From positions 62,446,243-62,510,242 of the forward strand of contig NC_044278.2 of NCBI RefSeq assembly GCF_004027225.2: DNA of 64,000 nucleotides, read 5' to 3'. Position numbers and translations under genes: made by a program. Below the pieces are notes generated by a model. It worked only from the letters and a program-made list of their open reading frames with translations. It had not been told where the DNA came from and ran no database searches. The first letter of the stretch is position 1, and each line of letters starts with the position of its first letter. Shown here in pieces: positions 13,967 to 23,735 of this stretch. The DNA comes from Strigops habroptila (Eukaryota > Chordata > Aves > Psittaciformes > Psittacidae).

Positions 13967-16900
13967 ATACAAGATTCCTAGGGTGAGTATGATCAAAACA
14001 CTGGTTTGCCACTTTACCACAAAAACTAACCAGAAAATAAAAGTCATCGTTAGTGTCCTCCTGGACCAAATACTCATACGTAAAGAGATACCACCAGCAG
14101 CCACTTCCACAGCAAGCACCTTGTGCCGTTCTAGACTTGACATTAATAGACTTCTATTTTTCCAGCCAAATCAAATCTTTACAGTCATGTGTTCAACAGC
14201 ATGCGAACCACAGCTGAAATCAACGAATTGTTGTTAAAAAGGACTCGTTCCAATGTGATTTGCCTCACCAACCTCCTTATCAGCCTATTATAAAGCTACA
14301 GGAGCCCACAATGTCATTTTCAAGCAAGGCTGTGTAACCGTTAACGCAATACTGGGACGCTTCGCAAATGTAACGCAACACAAGACAAGTAGCTAGAAGC
14401 ATTTCTGGGGATATGGACCAATGACAACCTTTAAAACCAAGTTGTCTGCTATCTGTCTGAGAACCACTTCAACAGAGAGATGTTTAGCAAAGATTGGCCC
14501 ATTTTTCCTCCCACTTCTAATTAGCCACAATAAATTTCCATTAAATGATATCCAGGCAAACACTAAAGTAAGTGATCCCTAGTGTAACTTAACTTTTAAA
14601 AGCTGCATTTTTGTTTAGCGTGTTAAGTTGACAGCACGGTGTATCTACCCAGTAACGCTACAAATACATATTTATACTGTCATTAGCTGACACATACAAT
14701 TGATAAAGTTGTTAAAACACTTGAAGGCTACAAGAAAATGCTTTATTTACACAAATAAACTGGCAAGGTGAAAGGCCAACTTCTGAGTTGCTATTTTCTG
14801 ACTTATAAATACAAAACGAAAAAAAGGGGAAACTATTATTGTGTAATTGGGATGTAAAAAGCTTAAAGATCACTTCCCTTCTGCCTTCTTTGAAAAAGCA
14901 TGTTTTAAAATTTTAAAAACATTCAAAATCCCAGACCGAGATGCCTTTTCAGAAGACCTAATTTCATCATATTTGATCTTCAGTTTGCAAAATTCTGAAC
15001 GCTTCAGAACTCACTAAGGGCAAATAGAAATATATCAAGCTACTGAGAAGTCACTGAACTAAAATGGTATCAAAAAAGGTGATTCACTTGAGATTCACTA
15101 AAGACTTAACTCCTCTAGTCTGCCTCACTGAAATTCCCCGTACATAACCAAAAACAAACATAAAAGGAGAAACACATGCTGGTATTTTAAGAAAAGTCTG
15201 AAAAACGTTCTGAAGATTTCAATACTTTCTAGGCTTTGAAAGTGCATCATGTAAAAGAGATCCAAAATACATCTTTTTCCTACTTCCATTAGGCTTTTTT
15301 TTAAATCCATCCCAAATGTAACTTTTTCAGACCACAAAGACTTGCTCTAGATTGATGTAGAAGCACGACATGAAAGCTATTAAGTACAACTTTTGTGGTG
15401 TTCTGGCAAAATTAACATACAGCAGCACAGATCTTCCCCCAAATTTAGCAGACCTATCCAGTAAAGTTGTGGTAAGAAATTAATTTGCTGTGGGGTTTTG
15501 AATATTCTTTGAGTGAAATATTTATTAATACTGTAAAATAATGTAATTGGATTGAACTACATACCCAAATGTACTCTGAATACTCAATTAAAATAACACA
15601 TCAATGTTAATCGCTGTATCTCTAGACCTCTTAAACAGTAATGTTAAATCAGGTGCTGAACTTTGTGCAGGCAGAACTTCTTACATGGTATCCCTTAGAT
15701 TTACACATGTGCACAGTGCTTTCTTTGCAAAGTTAGATACCTGCACCGTAGCTGCTGCTCAGTAAGACAATAAAAGCACCAGGAAATACTGAAGAGATAA
15801 AGTAAGTTTTACGCAACCTAGAGATGAAAAGTCCTTCATAAAGTAATTCAAGTAAAAGACACCAGTAGAGTAAAACATAATTAAAAAAATAATTATAATC
15901 TAGTTTTAGAATGAGCGGTTCAAAAGCCAGCGCCATGGTCAGCAACCTATGAAACACTACAGTGCATGAGCTTTCCAGAAGAACAGCTCTCGAGAAAGCT
16001 ATTTTAGTCTGTGAGAAATTCTGAAGGCTAACAGTGGTATGTCAGTTTAAGAAGTTAATGAAACACCAAATTAGTTTTTCAACTGCATGTTCTTCATGAA
16101 CAACTGTATTTTTCTTAAATGACTGGAAACAGTCCATGCAACAATGGTGAACAATTGAAACAATCATAAGCAACTGCTACTATAGAGAGTATTTTGTTTA
16201 TATGATTTACCTATTTTGATATATGCAATTATTGAGATCAGAAGGAACCCTACTCATTCCTTTTGTCTAGCCCCTTTCTCCTCAGTACTCACAGTAACAC
16301 CATGCATTGGACTATCCCCTCTAACAGACCCAGTTCCTGCAAGTGACTCCTGCTTCTTCTCTCCTACTTAAACAGTGGGTCTTAAAGAAAAGACGCACAA
16401 GCTTCTCCTTTATGACTGCTTGAGAGGCCTCAACAGTTCATTTGCAACAGAAGTACCCAAGGAGAAATAGAGTTACAGCACAAGTTGGATCTTCAGCTAC
16501 ACTACAGGAACTGTTAATTTAGTGATGGAAAGTATGTTAACCATTGATACTAAAAAGTATCTGCTGTCTTAATTTACTGATAATTCTCAATATGTAACAG
16601 AATACAAGAGTGGCCAGCAAGTATTCCTCTGTCTTACACTGGGATTTGAAAGACAGAAAAGGAAGTTACCAAATTTACTTCCTTGCTGTGGTAATTCCTG
16701 CTCCTTCTTTTGATGCTGCCTCCTGCCTAATTTTAAGCATGCCAAGGATGGACAGGTCACCGTTCCACCTAGAGAACTCCACTCCCCACCGAACTATTGA
16801 TCCCATGAATCCAGTGAGCAGCAAAAGTCAGCTGAGGACCTCGGTGCATACATCTAGCTCCTCCAGCTCCTGCCTGGAAGGTGCCACATCTGTAAGCAGC

Positions 16901-17989
16901 GAAAAAGTTTACAGTAGACTCAGCAAAGTCTTAGCAAATGACACTGACTAACTGGAAAGAGGATGGCTAAGATGGAGTTTCTGGAGATTGTCTGCATGCG
17001 ATGACCACCTCTGTCTCAGACCAAGAAACTTCCCACACAGTGCAAATGTACGTGTCAAACTGTACCAAACTCTACTGACCTCAACTTCATTTGTCATTCA
17101 GCCTCTGACAAGCAATAGAATGATCCCACTCCCAAGGCACACAAGTCCTTGAGATACTGTAATTGGTGTTCTCTTGCCCACATGTGTTTTTTCCCATTGT
17201 TTCTTTAAATTCCACAAAAGGTCGTCTTCCTAGTAATAAAGATCTTCTGAACTGAATGTGATATTCCATGGCCAACCAGCCAGATTCTGCTAGAATTGCT
17301 TCTCAGCTCCACACAATGATCATTTGCATAAAACTAAAAAATGGCTATGCTTACTGCTATTACCAGACTGCAATGGAAAATTAGTTTGCCCCTCTTTTTC
17401 CCCCCTTTACGTTTATGGCATTCCAGGACCCCTACACTTTATACAAAAGCTTTTTAAAAAATAAATTTATATACCCACAGATACGTTAACCTTCACCAGC
17501 TAGTATTTTTTTTTCCATTATTACTTTTCAACTTACTCTGCTATAAAATTACTTGTGATTATGCTCTTAAAACTCCACCACCAGGCTCCTAATTAAGGTG
17601 CTCCGTACGAAGGTATCTTTCCCCCCACCCCCAATAGCTTCCTGACCACTGCTGAGGAAATGGAAGTATTTTGCAAAAAAAAAATAATTAATGCTTTGTT
17701 GCGTATTTCTTTTTATTGTACACTCTGAAAAGCATTAGAGGGATACATTTTAAAGTAATATGTAACAGAATTTAGACTTGGGTCAAATAGCTGATGAGCA
17801 TTATCTTGCCGTCTTATCTAATCTGTACCTTTGTAATTATTTAATCCTTTATAAAAACATTTGAGTTTACTGGTATTCTCCATCATGCTCCCTGTTTGTT
17901 TGGTTATCCAGTAAAGTCTTAGTCTGCAAACTTTTACAAGTATTTGACTTTTCAAAGAGGTCTTCTCAAATTACAGTTTTTCTAAAGAG

Positions 17990-18250
17990 GTGTCAGAAGA
18001 AGACCTGGAAGAGAGCAACGAAAGGAAAAGTGCTCTCTCCTGTGGCAAGTGGGAGGAGGGGTTAAGGAGGAGCATGTTCTCTCCTGGCGCCCTGGATCCA
18101 CACCCTCCTCTTCTGCAGAGCTGCCCGCTGCATCCATGCCAGAGCAAGCACTGGCCCCTGGAGCACGAGAGCAGGACATGCATCGAGCCTGTGTTCCCAG
18201 GCTGGAGCACGCTGAAGCATGCTTGGCCATGTAAATGCCACCTGAAACCC
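17990..18250. other. Locally GC-rich unique block in TFDP1 intron
   Basis: About 260 bp markedly richer in G+C than its surroundings, beginning 2 kb left of the start-codon exon. It is rich in GGAGG, CTGCAG and GCATGC-type motifs. I recognise no gene or repeat. Overlapping open frames exist on both strands, which points to composition rather than coding. An intronic enhancer or old unclassified repeat are the alternatives. Confidence 0.35.
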
Positions 18251-20325
18251 AGACTTAGCATCGTAGCAGCACGGTCCTTACCACAGTTTAGCCATCTGAG
18301 CTCTGCTGAGAAAAAGGGAAGGAAGGGGTGGGGGCAGTCATCAACTATGCCATCTTCTTCACCACTACATCTCAGTTAGTGCATTTGATAGGTGACATGG
18401 CAGAACCACAAGCCATTCATCACAGCCATGTTTCCATGTCAGAATGCTTAAATGGTGGTGCAGGTCTTCAAAGATTCAGTACCCAGAAATTTAGCGATAC
18501 TGTCCCTACCATGATTAATGCCACCATTTAGCTTGGAAAAGAACTTGGATTTTGGATAAAAAATATGGGAATAATTCTCTTCCCTTCTGAAAAAGTTATA
18601 CTAATTAGCATCTCTATTTTCCAGCATTAAACCGAACTTAATAGGACCCATAATCAGACCTGGAAATTTAACATTTCCCAGCGTTCGGTACACGTTTTAG
18701 AAATCATGTAATGGTGGGTATGTAATAGTCTGCAAAAAGCTAAGCAGTTCACCTTTCCTCCCTGAGGCAGGATTAAGTATGTATAGAGGTTTTTAAGAAC
18801 AGGTTAGACAATCCTTCACCTAAGATTGCATACCCTTTCTAGCTACCCTCATCGGGTGCTCAAGTACACTTAAAATTTTACCTAAAACCTGACCTAGATT
18901 TTCGTTTTTCCAGATTCAGCTGATTAATTCTTGTAGTAAAGACACTGAAAACATTTTCTTTTCTTATCTGTAGCATCTTCTTCCGTTTCTGAAGTTTATT
19001 ATCATATATGCCACTCCTCCCTTAACAATTCCCTTTTCTAGAATAAGCTGCATCTTTCAAAAATGAGGCTTGTTCTTAAATGTCTTATTCTCATTCTGCT
19101 CCCCTAGGCCTCCCAGGATATTCATCTGTATTCAGGTGCTAGTACTTCTTCACTTAGTTGATTTCTCTCCCAAAAGCTTATATTAACAACTGCACTTGAG
19201 TATCTCAATTAATTTGAACTGTTTCAATTTCATCTAGTTTAGCATTCCCCTTTTATTTTCTTCCCGCTTATATGGCCTTTCATTCCCTAAACTCTGCTAT
19301 CTGCAACGTACTTGGCCACCCTTATCTCTTCCAGGCAAGCTCTGAGCAACTACGCATTTCTGGTTGCTTCTCTGCGCATTACGATGTTTTTCAATTGCTT
19401 CTGAACTACTAAAATTCTCTACAAGATTAATTTGTTAAACTAAGCGCTGTTTCATGGAAGGGCTCGCTATCTGAAAGCTAACACAGTCATACTAGATCAT
19501 AACCTGCTGGCTAAGAATTTGAATTGTGTCACTTTTCCTTAGCTTATGTGCTCTTATTTTTTTTAGGGTTGTTTTTTTTTTTTTTTTTTGAAGGGGATAT
19601 ACATTCTAATTTGAATAGGGAGTAGTATCTTATTTTCAATAAGGAAATGTGAAAGCCCCGTTATATTAGGTATTAACAATGAATTACATCTTGAAGGCAG
19701 AACCCGTTTAAACGTTTTTTTAGAAGTATTAGAAAGGGTAAAGAGCAAACACAGTTCACGAGGTAGGCTACAGCATGAGACCCACTAACCTTAATATCAA
19801 TGGTAATGGAAGTCCATGATGAAGTCCCCAAAGCCTGTTTTCACAGACGCTAACTAGCATCTTTCGGTAGATAAACAATGAACACTTACGGAGACTGAAC
19901 CATCTCCACTCCCTTGAATATATGATGCCTCCCTGAATTCGAGAAAGGCAATGCAGGTTGACTACAGTAATCACTGAGAAACGTGTCATCTGAGCAGTAC
20001 TTGCTGGGGTTTTATTAAATCAATTGAAAAACAAGTTGTTTTAGCGTTCAGTATGAATGCACATGACACCAACAGCCCAAGTGCTTTTATGAACATCATG
20101 AATTCTTAAGATTAATTACTCTGAAAAAACGGCTGCAGATCTGAAGCTGGTTTATGCTTTTACATCTACAGGAAAACACAGCCTAGGCTTGATGTGCAAC
20201 GTACAGTTTCATATATTCATTAATGCCAGCTATTATAAAGCATGACCTCGCTTGCTTTTGTTAACAGAAACAAAGATACTTCATGAGCTATGCTTCTACC
20301 TATGATGTGCCACAAACATACTTAC

Positions 20326-20379
20326 ATCTTTTGCCATGTTACCAAAGACTAGAAATCAGTCCTCTTAAAATCTTGACGG
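20326..20379 (-). CDS. TFDP1: TFDP1 start-codon exon (42 nt of 5' UTR plus MAKD)
   Basis: The start codon is at 20337-20335 on the minus strand, in the context GGTAACATGG, and only four codons (ATG GCA AAA GAT, MAKD) precede a strong donor GTAAGT at 20325-20320. This matches the known DP1 start [12 protein letters not shown] once joined to the exon at 6934-7000. I place the upstream border at 20379 because a pyrimidine-rich acceptor ending TGTCCTGCAG lies immediately upstream (20380 onward). A weaker acceptor TTTCTAG would instead start the exon at 20348. Only 12 nt are coding (20326-20337). Confidence 0.88.
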
Positions 20380-21731
20380 CTGCAGGACACAGAGACAATG
20401 GTGCTATTTTCTGGAAAACAAGTAAAGACAACATCAGCTGTAAAAATGAAAGGAGGGAAAGTTTTTACAATTATTGACTACTGCCAAATACAATTCGGTG
20501 TTCAAATAACCGGTTTTAAAGCGGAAAAAGTTTCCTGTCATCGCCAATTCATCCCCTAAGGCCCCCCCACCTCACGATCACGTGTGGGAAATCCTCCTTC
20601 CCCGACAGCGGGGCTGAGCCCGGCGGGGACCCGACCCCAGCGGGGTCCCTGTCCAGCTGCACCCCTTACCACACCGCAGCGCGGGGCGCGGCGGGGGGAA
20701 GCGATCCCTCCCTCGGCCTCCTCCTCCTCGTCCCCACCCCCATTTCCAGCAGCAGGCACAAGTAGGCCCCAGGGGCCAGCTCCCCCTCGGGGCCTTGCAA
20801 CCCCCCCCTCTCCTCTTCTTCCTCCTCCTCCTCGCAGGCGGCCGGGCCACGGCAGAAGCTGGCAGCTGCCACCACCGCGCGCCCCGGGCACCCCGCGCCC
20901 CCCGACCAGGGCCTCACCGCCCGGGCGAAGCCCTAAGCCCCGCGCCGCCTCCCCCCGCCCCGGCAGCAAGGGGCCGCGCTAATCGCCTCAGAGGCGGCGG
21001 GGGCACGAGGAAGGGGGGACGCGCCCGCGCGCCGGGCGGCACGGCCAGCGGTAGGGGGAGGGGAGGGGGCGCGCGGTCCACCCCGTCCCCATCCTCCTCG
21101 CATAACCGGCGGCAGCATCCCCCTTCCTCCTCCTCCACAACCCCATCCCACCCCCCCCCCAGTGTTCCCCATCCTCCTCCTGCCGCAGGCCGGACCAGGC
21201 TGCCCGCACCTGAGCGGCCGAAGGCGGAGAGCGCCGGCTCCATCCCCCGCCGCCGCCCGCAGACAGGGACCCAGAGCGCGGAGCGGGAGCAGCACCCCCC
21301 GCCCGCCGCCGCGCTGCTGCCGCTGCTGCTGCCGCTGCGGAGGCGCCCAACTGCACATGTGCGGCGGCGCGCGCGGGCCTGGCGAGCCCGGCGGGAGGGG
21401 GCAGGGGAGGAGGGAGACCAACGGCCCCAACGGCAGCTCGGGCGGGGGAACAGAGACGGAGAGCGGGGGGGAGCCGGCTGGGTCCGCCCCCCTTCCCCGC
21501 GCTCCGGGGCGAGGGGAAGGGGCGGGGGGAGGGGGGTCTCCGCCGGCGGCGGGCGGGCTGTCACTTCCCAGCCCGCCTCTGCCCCCGCCGGTCGCCAGCT
21601 TGGCGGGCTCCCGGCCAGCCACCCGCCGTACCCCCCCTCCCCAACACACACATACGCACACCCGGCCCGCCCGCTCGCGGCCCCGCACACCTGCCCGCTG
21701 CCGCCGGCCCAGCCCGCGCCCCCGCCACCGA

Positions 21732-21774
21732 GGGGCTGCACGGGGGGGGGGCGCAAAGGGGCAGTGGGGGGGGG
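21732..21774 (+). other. G-quadruplex-capable G-run cluster
   Basis: Four runs of 4 to 10 guanines lie within 43 bases on the + strand (runs at about 21732-21735, 21742-21751, 21758-21761 and 21766-21774), with short loops. This fits the usual intramolecular quadruplex pattern. It lies on the template strand for TFDP1. A further run of about 12 G is at 21885-21896. Confidence 0.55.
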
Positions 21775-21823
21775 AGCCCCTCCGCGGGCCGAGCGCGCGG
21801 ACCTGCCGCTCTTCCCTCTCTCT

Positions 21824-21920
21824 TATTTTTTTATTTTTTTATTTATTTATTTATTTATTTTCATTTTTTTTTTCCCTGCAAACGGGGGGGGGGGGGAATT
21901 AGGAAAAAAAAAAATTGAAA
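21824..21920. repeat. TTTA/poly-T low-complexity tract inside CpG island
   Basis: A run of T-rich and TTTA units (about 21824-21872) is followed by a G12 run and an A11 run, all inside DNA that is otherwise extremely GC-rich. On the TFDP1-sense strand this reads as an AAAT repeat preceded by C and T runs. It could be a nucleosome-excluding tract or the tail of an old retroposed sequence. No flanking element is recognisable. Confidence 0.7.
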
Positions 21921-21960
21921 CTTACACTTTTGTGCGTCCCCCCGGCGTGACGCTGCGCGC

Positions 21961-21968
21961 TGACGTCA
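21961..21968. promoter_or_regulatory. Perfect CRE palindrome in TFDP1 promoter
   Basis: TGACGTCA, the full cAMP-response element bound by CREB/ATF dimers, occurs in the CpG-rich stretch about 1.6 kb upstream of the TFDP1 start codon. A full CRE with flanking CpGs is typical of constitutively bound CREB promoters. That it is used here is inferred. Confidence 0.6.
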
Positions 21969-22059
21969 CGGGGTGTAGCGTGCCTTGCACGGGCACACGC
22001 GGAGCGGCTAAGCCTACCGCCCAGCCCGCTCCGCGGGGCGCACGGAGCATGCGCGGGGG

Positions 22060-22068
22060 TTTCGCGCC
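22060..22068. promoter_or_regulatory. E2F consensus site in TFDP1 promoter
   Basis: TTTCGCGCC matches the E2F/DP core TTTSGCGC exactly. It sits about 90 bp upstream (in TFDP1 orientation) of the CRE. Since TFDP1 makes the DP half of E2F dimers, an E2F site in its promoter would allow feedback control in the cell cycle. Occupancy is inferred. Confidence 0.55.
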
Positions 22069-22153
22069 TTCCGACTCCCCGCCCTGCGGCGCGGGCGCGC
22101 GGGAAGCATCGGCGCGAGATCGCTCTTCGGCCTGCGGAGCCGCGCTGCCAAAG

Positions 22154-22161
22154 GGCGGGAA
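22154..22161. promoter_or_regulatory. Second E2F-like site
   Basis: GGCGGGAA, the weaker E2F-type half (complement TTCCCGCC), lies about 90 bp from the TTTCGCGCC site. Such short GC-rich matches also arise by chance in CpG islands, so the support is the pairing with the stronger neighbour. Confidence 0.35.
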
Positions 22162-22733
22162 GGCGCCCGGCGCCGCCGTGTCGCTTATCGCTGCGGGACA
22201 CGGGGCTCCCCGCCTCGGCCCCGCCGCCGCGGGCAGGGACGCGCCGCGCTGGGCAGGGCAGGGCCGGGCTGGGCTGAGGAGCTGAGCCCAAGCCGCCCTC
22301 GCTGCCGAGCAGGTTTCTGGGGGCGCGGGAGCCGGCGGGGCAGGGCACGACACGGCAGGGCGGTGCGGTTGGTTGCCACAACGTCCTGCCGGTGCTTCCT
22401 CCTCACGTTGTGTCCGGCCGTGACCTCAGCAAGTTCGCTAACAGTCGCCATTGCTGAAATGAGGGTTTTGTAGTAATCCAAGTGGAAGTTTGCTGCTAGG
22501 CGGCAGCTGCGCTCAACTTTGAATGAGGCCAGACCTGCGCTTGTGCGAATTTCTGACACCTCCAGGGTGTGAAACCTCTGCATGCCTCACGTGTTGGCTG
22601 TGTGCGGCGACAGCCACAGGAGTGGTGCGTGTTAGCTATGGGGTGCAATGTAATGGCAAAAGAATGATGTAATTCTTGACAAAAAACTCCCATTGTGCAT
22701 AGTGGGAGCTACGAAGGCAAAGCTGTAATGGAT

Positions 22734-22905
22734 AGAACCATAGAATAGTTTGGGTTGGAAGGGACCTTAAAAGCTCATCTAACCCACTGCCATGGGCAGG
22801 GACACCTTCCACTAGACCAGATTGCTCAAGGCCCCATCCAGCCTGGCCTTGAACACTGCCAGGGATGGAGCAGCCACAGTTTCCTTGGGAACTTCCCCCT
22901 TGGTT
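22734..22905 (-). mobile_element. CR1 LINE 3' end, minus strand
   Basis: Reverse-orientation CR1: it starts with a tail remnant (ACCATAGAATAG), then TTGGAAGGGACCTT, CCACTGCCATGGGCAGGGAC, and the GGCCTTGAACACTGCCAGGG block that encodes the CR1 C terminus. It is heavily 5'-truncated and lies just outside the TFDP1 CpG island. Confidence 0.9.
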
Positions 22906-23403
22906 GGGATACTGCAGCAAAGCCACAAACTGAAAAGCTGGGTTGGTTACAGGAGCGGGTATATGGCACTTTGATGGAGTGGGGGAAGCTGCACGTGCTT
23001 GTACATGCAATACCAAGCCTGTGAGGTACAAGGCTGTTCATAATGATCAAGAGGGAAGCAGGAAGTAAACAGGCTGGGTTTCTATCTAAAGCTGTGCTGC
23101 TTCCTAGTCATGCCTGGGAGTGGAAGACTGATTGGGAATGGAGGATGCAACCAGCAGAGCCACTACACAGGAATAGCAAAATGATCTAGCACAGGTGTCA
23201 GAGAAGACGCATTTCATCAGTTGACTTGATTTGTATTTAGTTACCTTTATATCTTGCTCAATTCTTATCTTTTAAGACATTGGGGAGTTGTGGTTTATAG
23301 TAATGAGGAAACAGATGCTACCTTTGTTTCTTGATAAATGGCAATCTCTAAAGTTTTTCATTGCTGTAACCTGCCGCTTGCTGCTCCAGGGTTCTGTGGC
23401 AGC

Positions 23404-23735
23404 TCACAGAATCAGCTAGATTGGAAAAGACCTTTAAGATCATCAAGTCCAACCATTACCACAGGACTGCCAAGTCCACCACTAAACTATGTCACTGAGG
23501 GCCTCATCTCCATGGCTTTTGACTCCACCACGTCCCTGGACAGCCTTTTCTAATGCCTGACTACCCTTTTGGTGAAGAATTTTTTCCTAATATCCAATCT
23601 AAGCCTTCCCTGGCGCAACTTCAGACTGTTTCCTGTCATCCTGTTATTTGGGAGACCAGCCACCTCCTCGCTACATCCTTCTTTCAGGTAGGAAAGTAGC
23701 CTGCTCTGGTAACAACCATTATTACCCGATTTCTT
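23404..23735 (-). mobile_element. CR1 LINE 3' fragment, older subfamily, minus strand
   Basis: Landmarks in reverse orientation are ACAGAATCAGCTAGATTGGA, AGATCATCAAGTCCAACC, CTGGACAGCC and TTCCTAATATCCAATCTAA. On the minus strand the last part still reads as a diverged C-terminal ORF fragment ([20 protein letters not shown]). It differs from the 22734-22905 copy in consensus, suggesting another CR1 subfamily. Confidence 0.9.

Larger units (their letters stand above)
7001..20325 (-). other. TFDP1 intron of 13.3 kb
   Basis: This intron separates the MAKD exon from the AGLIEANG exon. It holds one CR1 copy (13490-13966), an A/C-rich low-complexity tract (10130-10245), a 20-bp tandem duplication (8518-8557), a T16 run (about 19571-19589) and a locally GC-rich block at 17990-18250. 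The remainder is AT-rich unique DNA in which I see no exon. Confidence 0.75.
1..22100 (-). other. TFDP1: TFDP1 gene, 5' part (gene span; continues past left edge)
   Basis: TFDP1 encodes DP1, the winged-helix partner that dimerises with E2F1-6 and is needed for high-affinity binding to E2F sites in S-phase genes; it acts in the nucleus. Two coding exons are visible and together give the DP1 amino terminus: MAKD from 20326-20337, then [16 protein letters not shown] and the following NLSPGK from 6934-7000. Both have correct splice sites and join in phase. The DNA-binding, dimerisation and acidic C-terminal regions are not in the window. I searched 1-6933 for the next DP1 segment (GVVSLVAVHP-like) and did not find it, so it lies beyond the left edge. 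The gene reads away from TMCO3 in the same direction, as expected for this locus. The right-hand limit (transcription start) is only approximate. Confidence 0.93.
20530..22420 (-). promoter_or_regulatory. TFDP1: CpG-island promoter and non-coding first exon region of TFDP1
   Basis: A sharp rise in G+C and CpG density begins near 20.53 kb and ends near 22.42 kb, flanked by AT-rich DNA. It lies directly upstream of the TFDP1 start-codon exon. No TATA box is evident. Candidate minus-strand donors for the non-coding first exon are TGTGG|GTAAGG (exon end 20670) and CTCAG|GTGCGG (exon end 21210); I cannot choose between them. The right part holds a CRE, two E2F-like sites and a CATGCGCG element near 22048-22055, so transcription probably starts between about 21.2 and 22.0 kb. 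Long open frames on both strands across the island are composition artefacts (Pro/Arg/Ala/Gly-rich). Confidence 0.85.

Noticed and set aside
20795..22285. 496-codon open frame on the + strand and overlapping long frames on the minus strand (20914-21756, 20933-21688)
   Set aside because: They lie in a CpG island where stop codons are rare. The products are Pro/Arg/Gly/Ala-rich without domains, and frames overlap on both strands.
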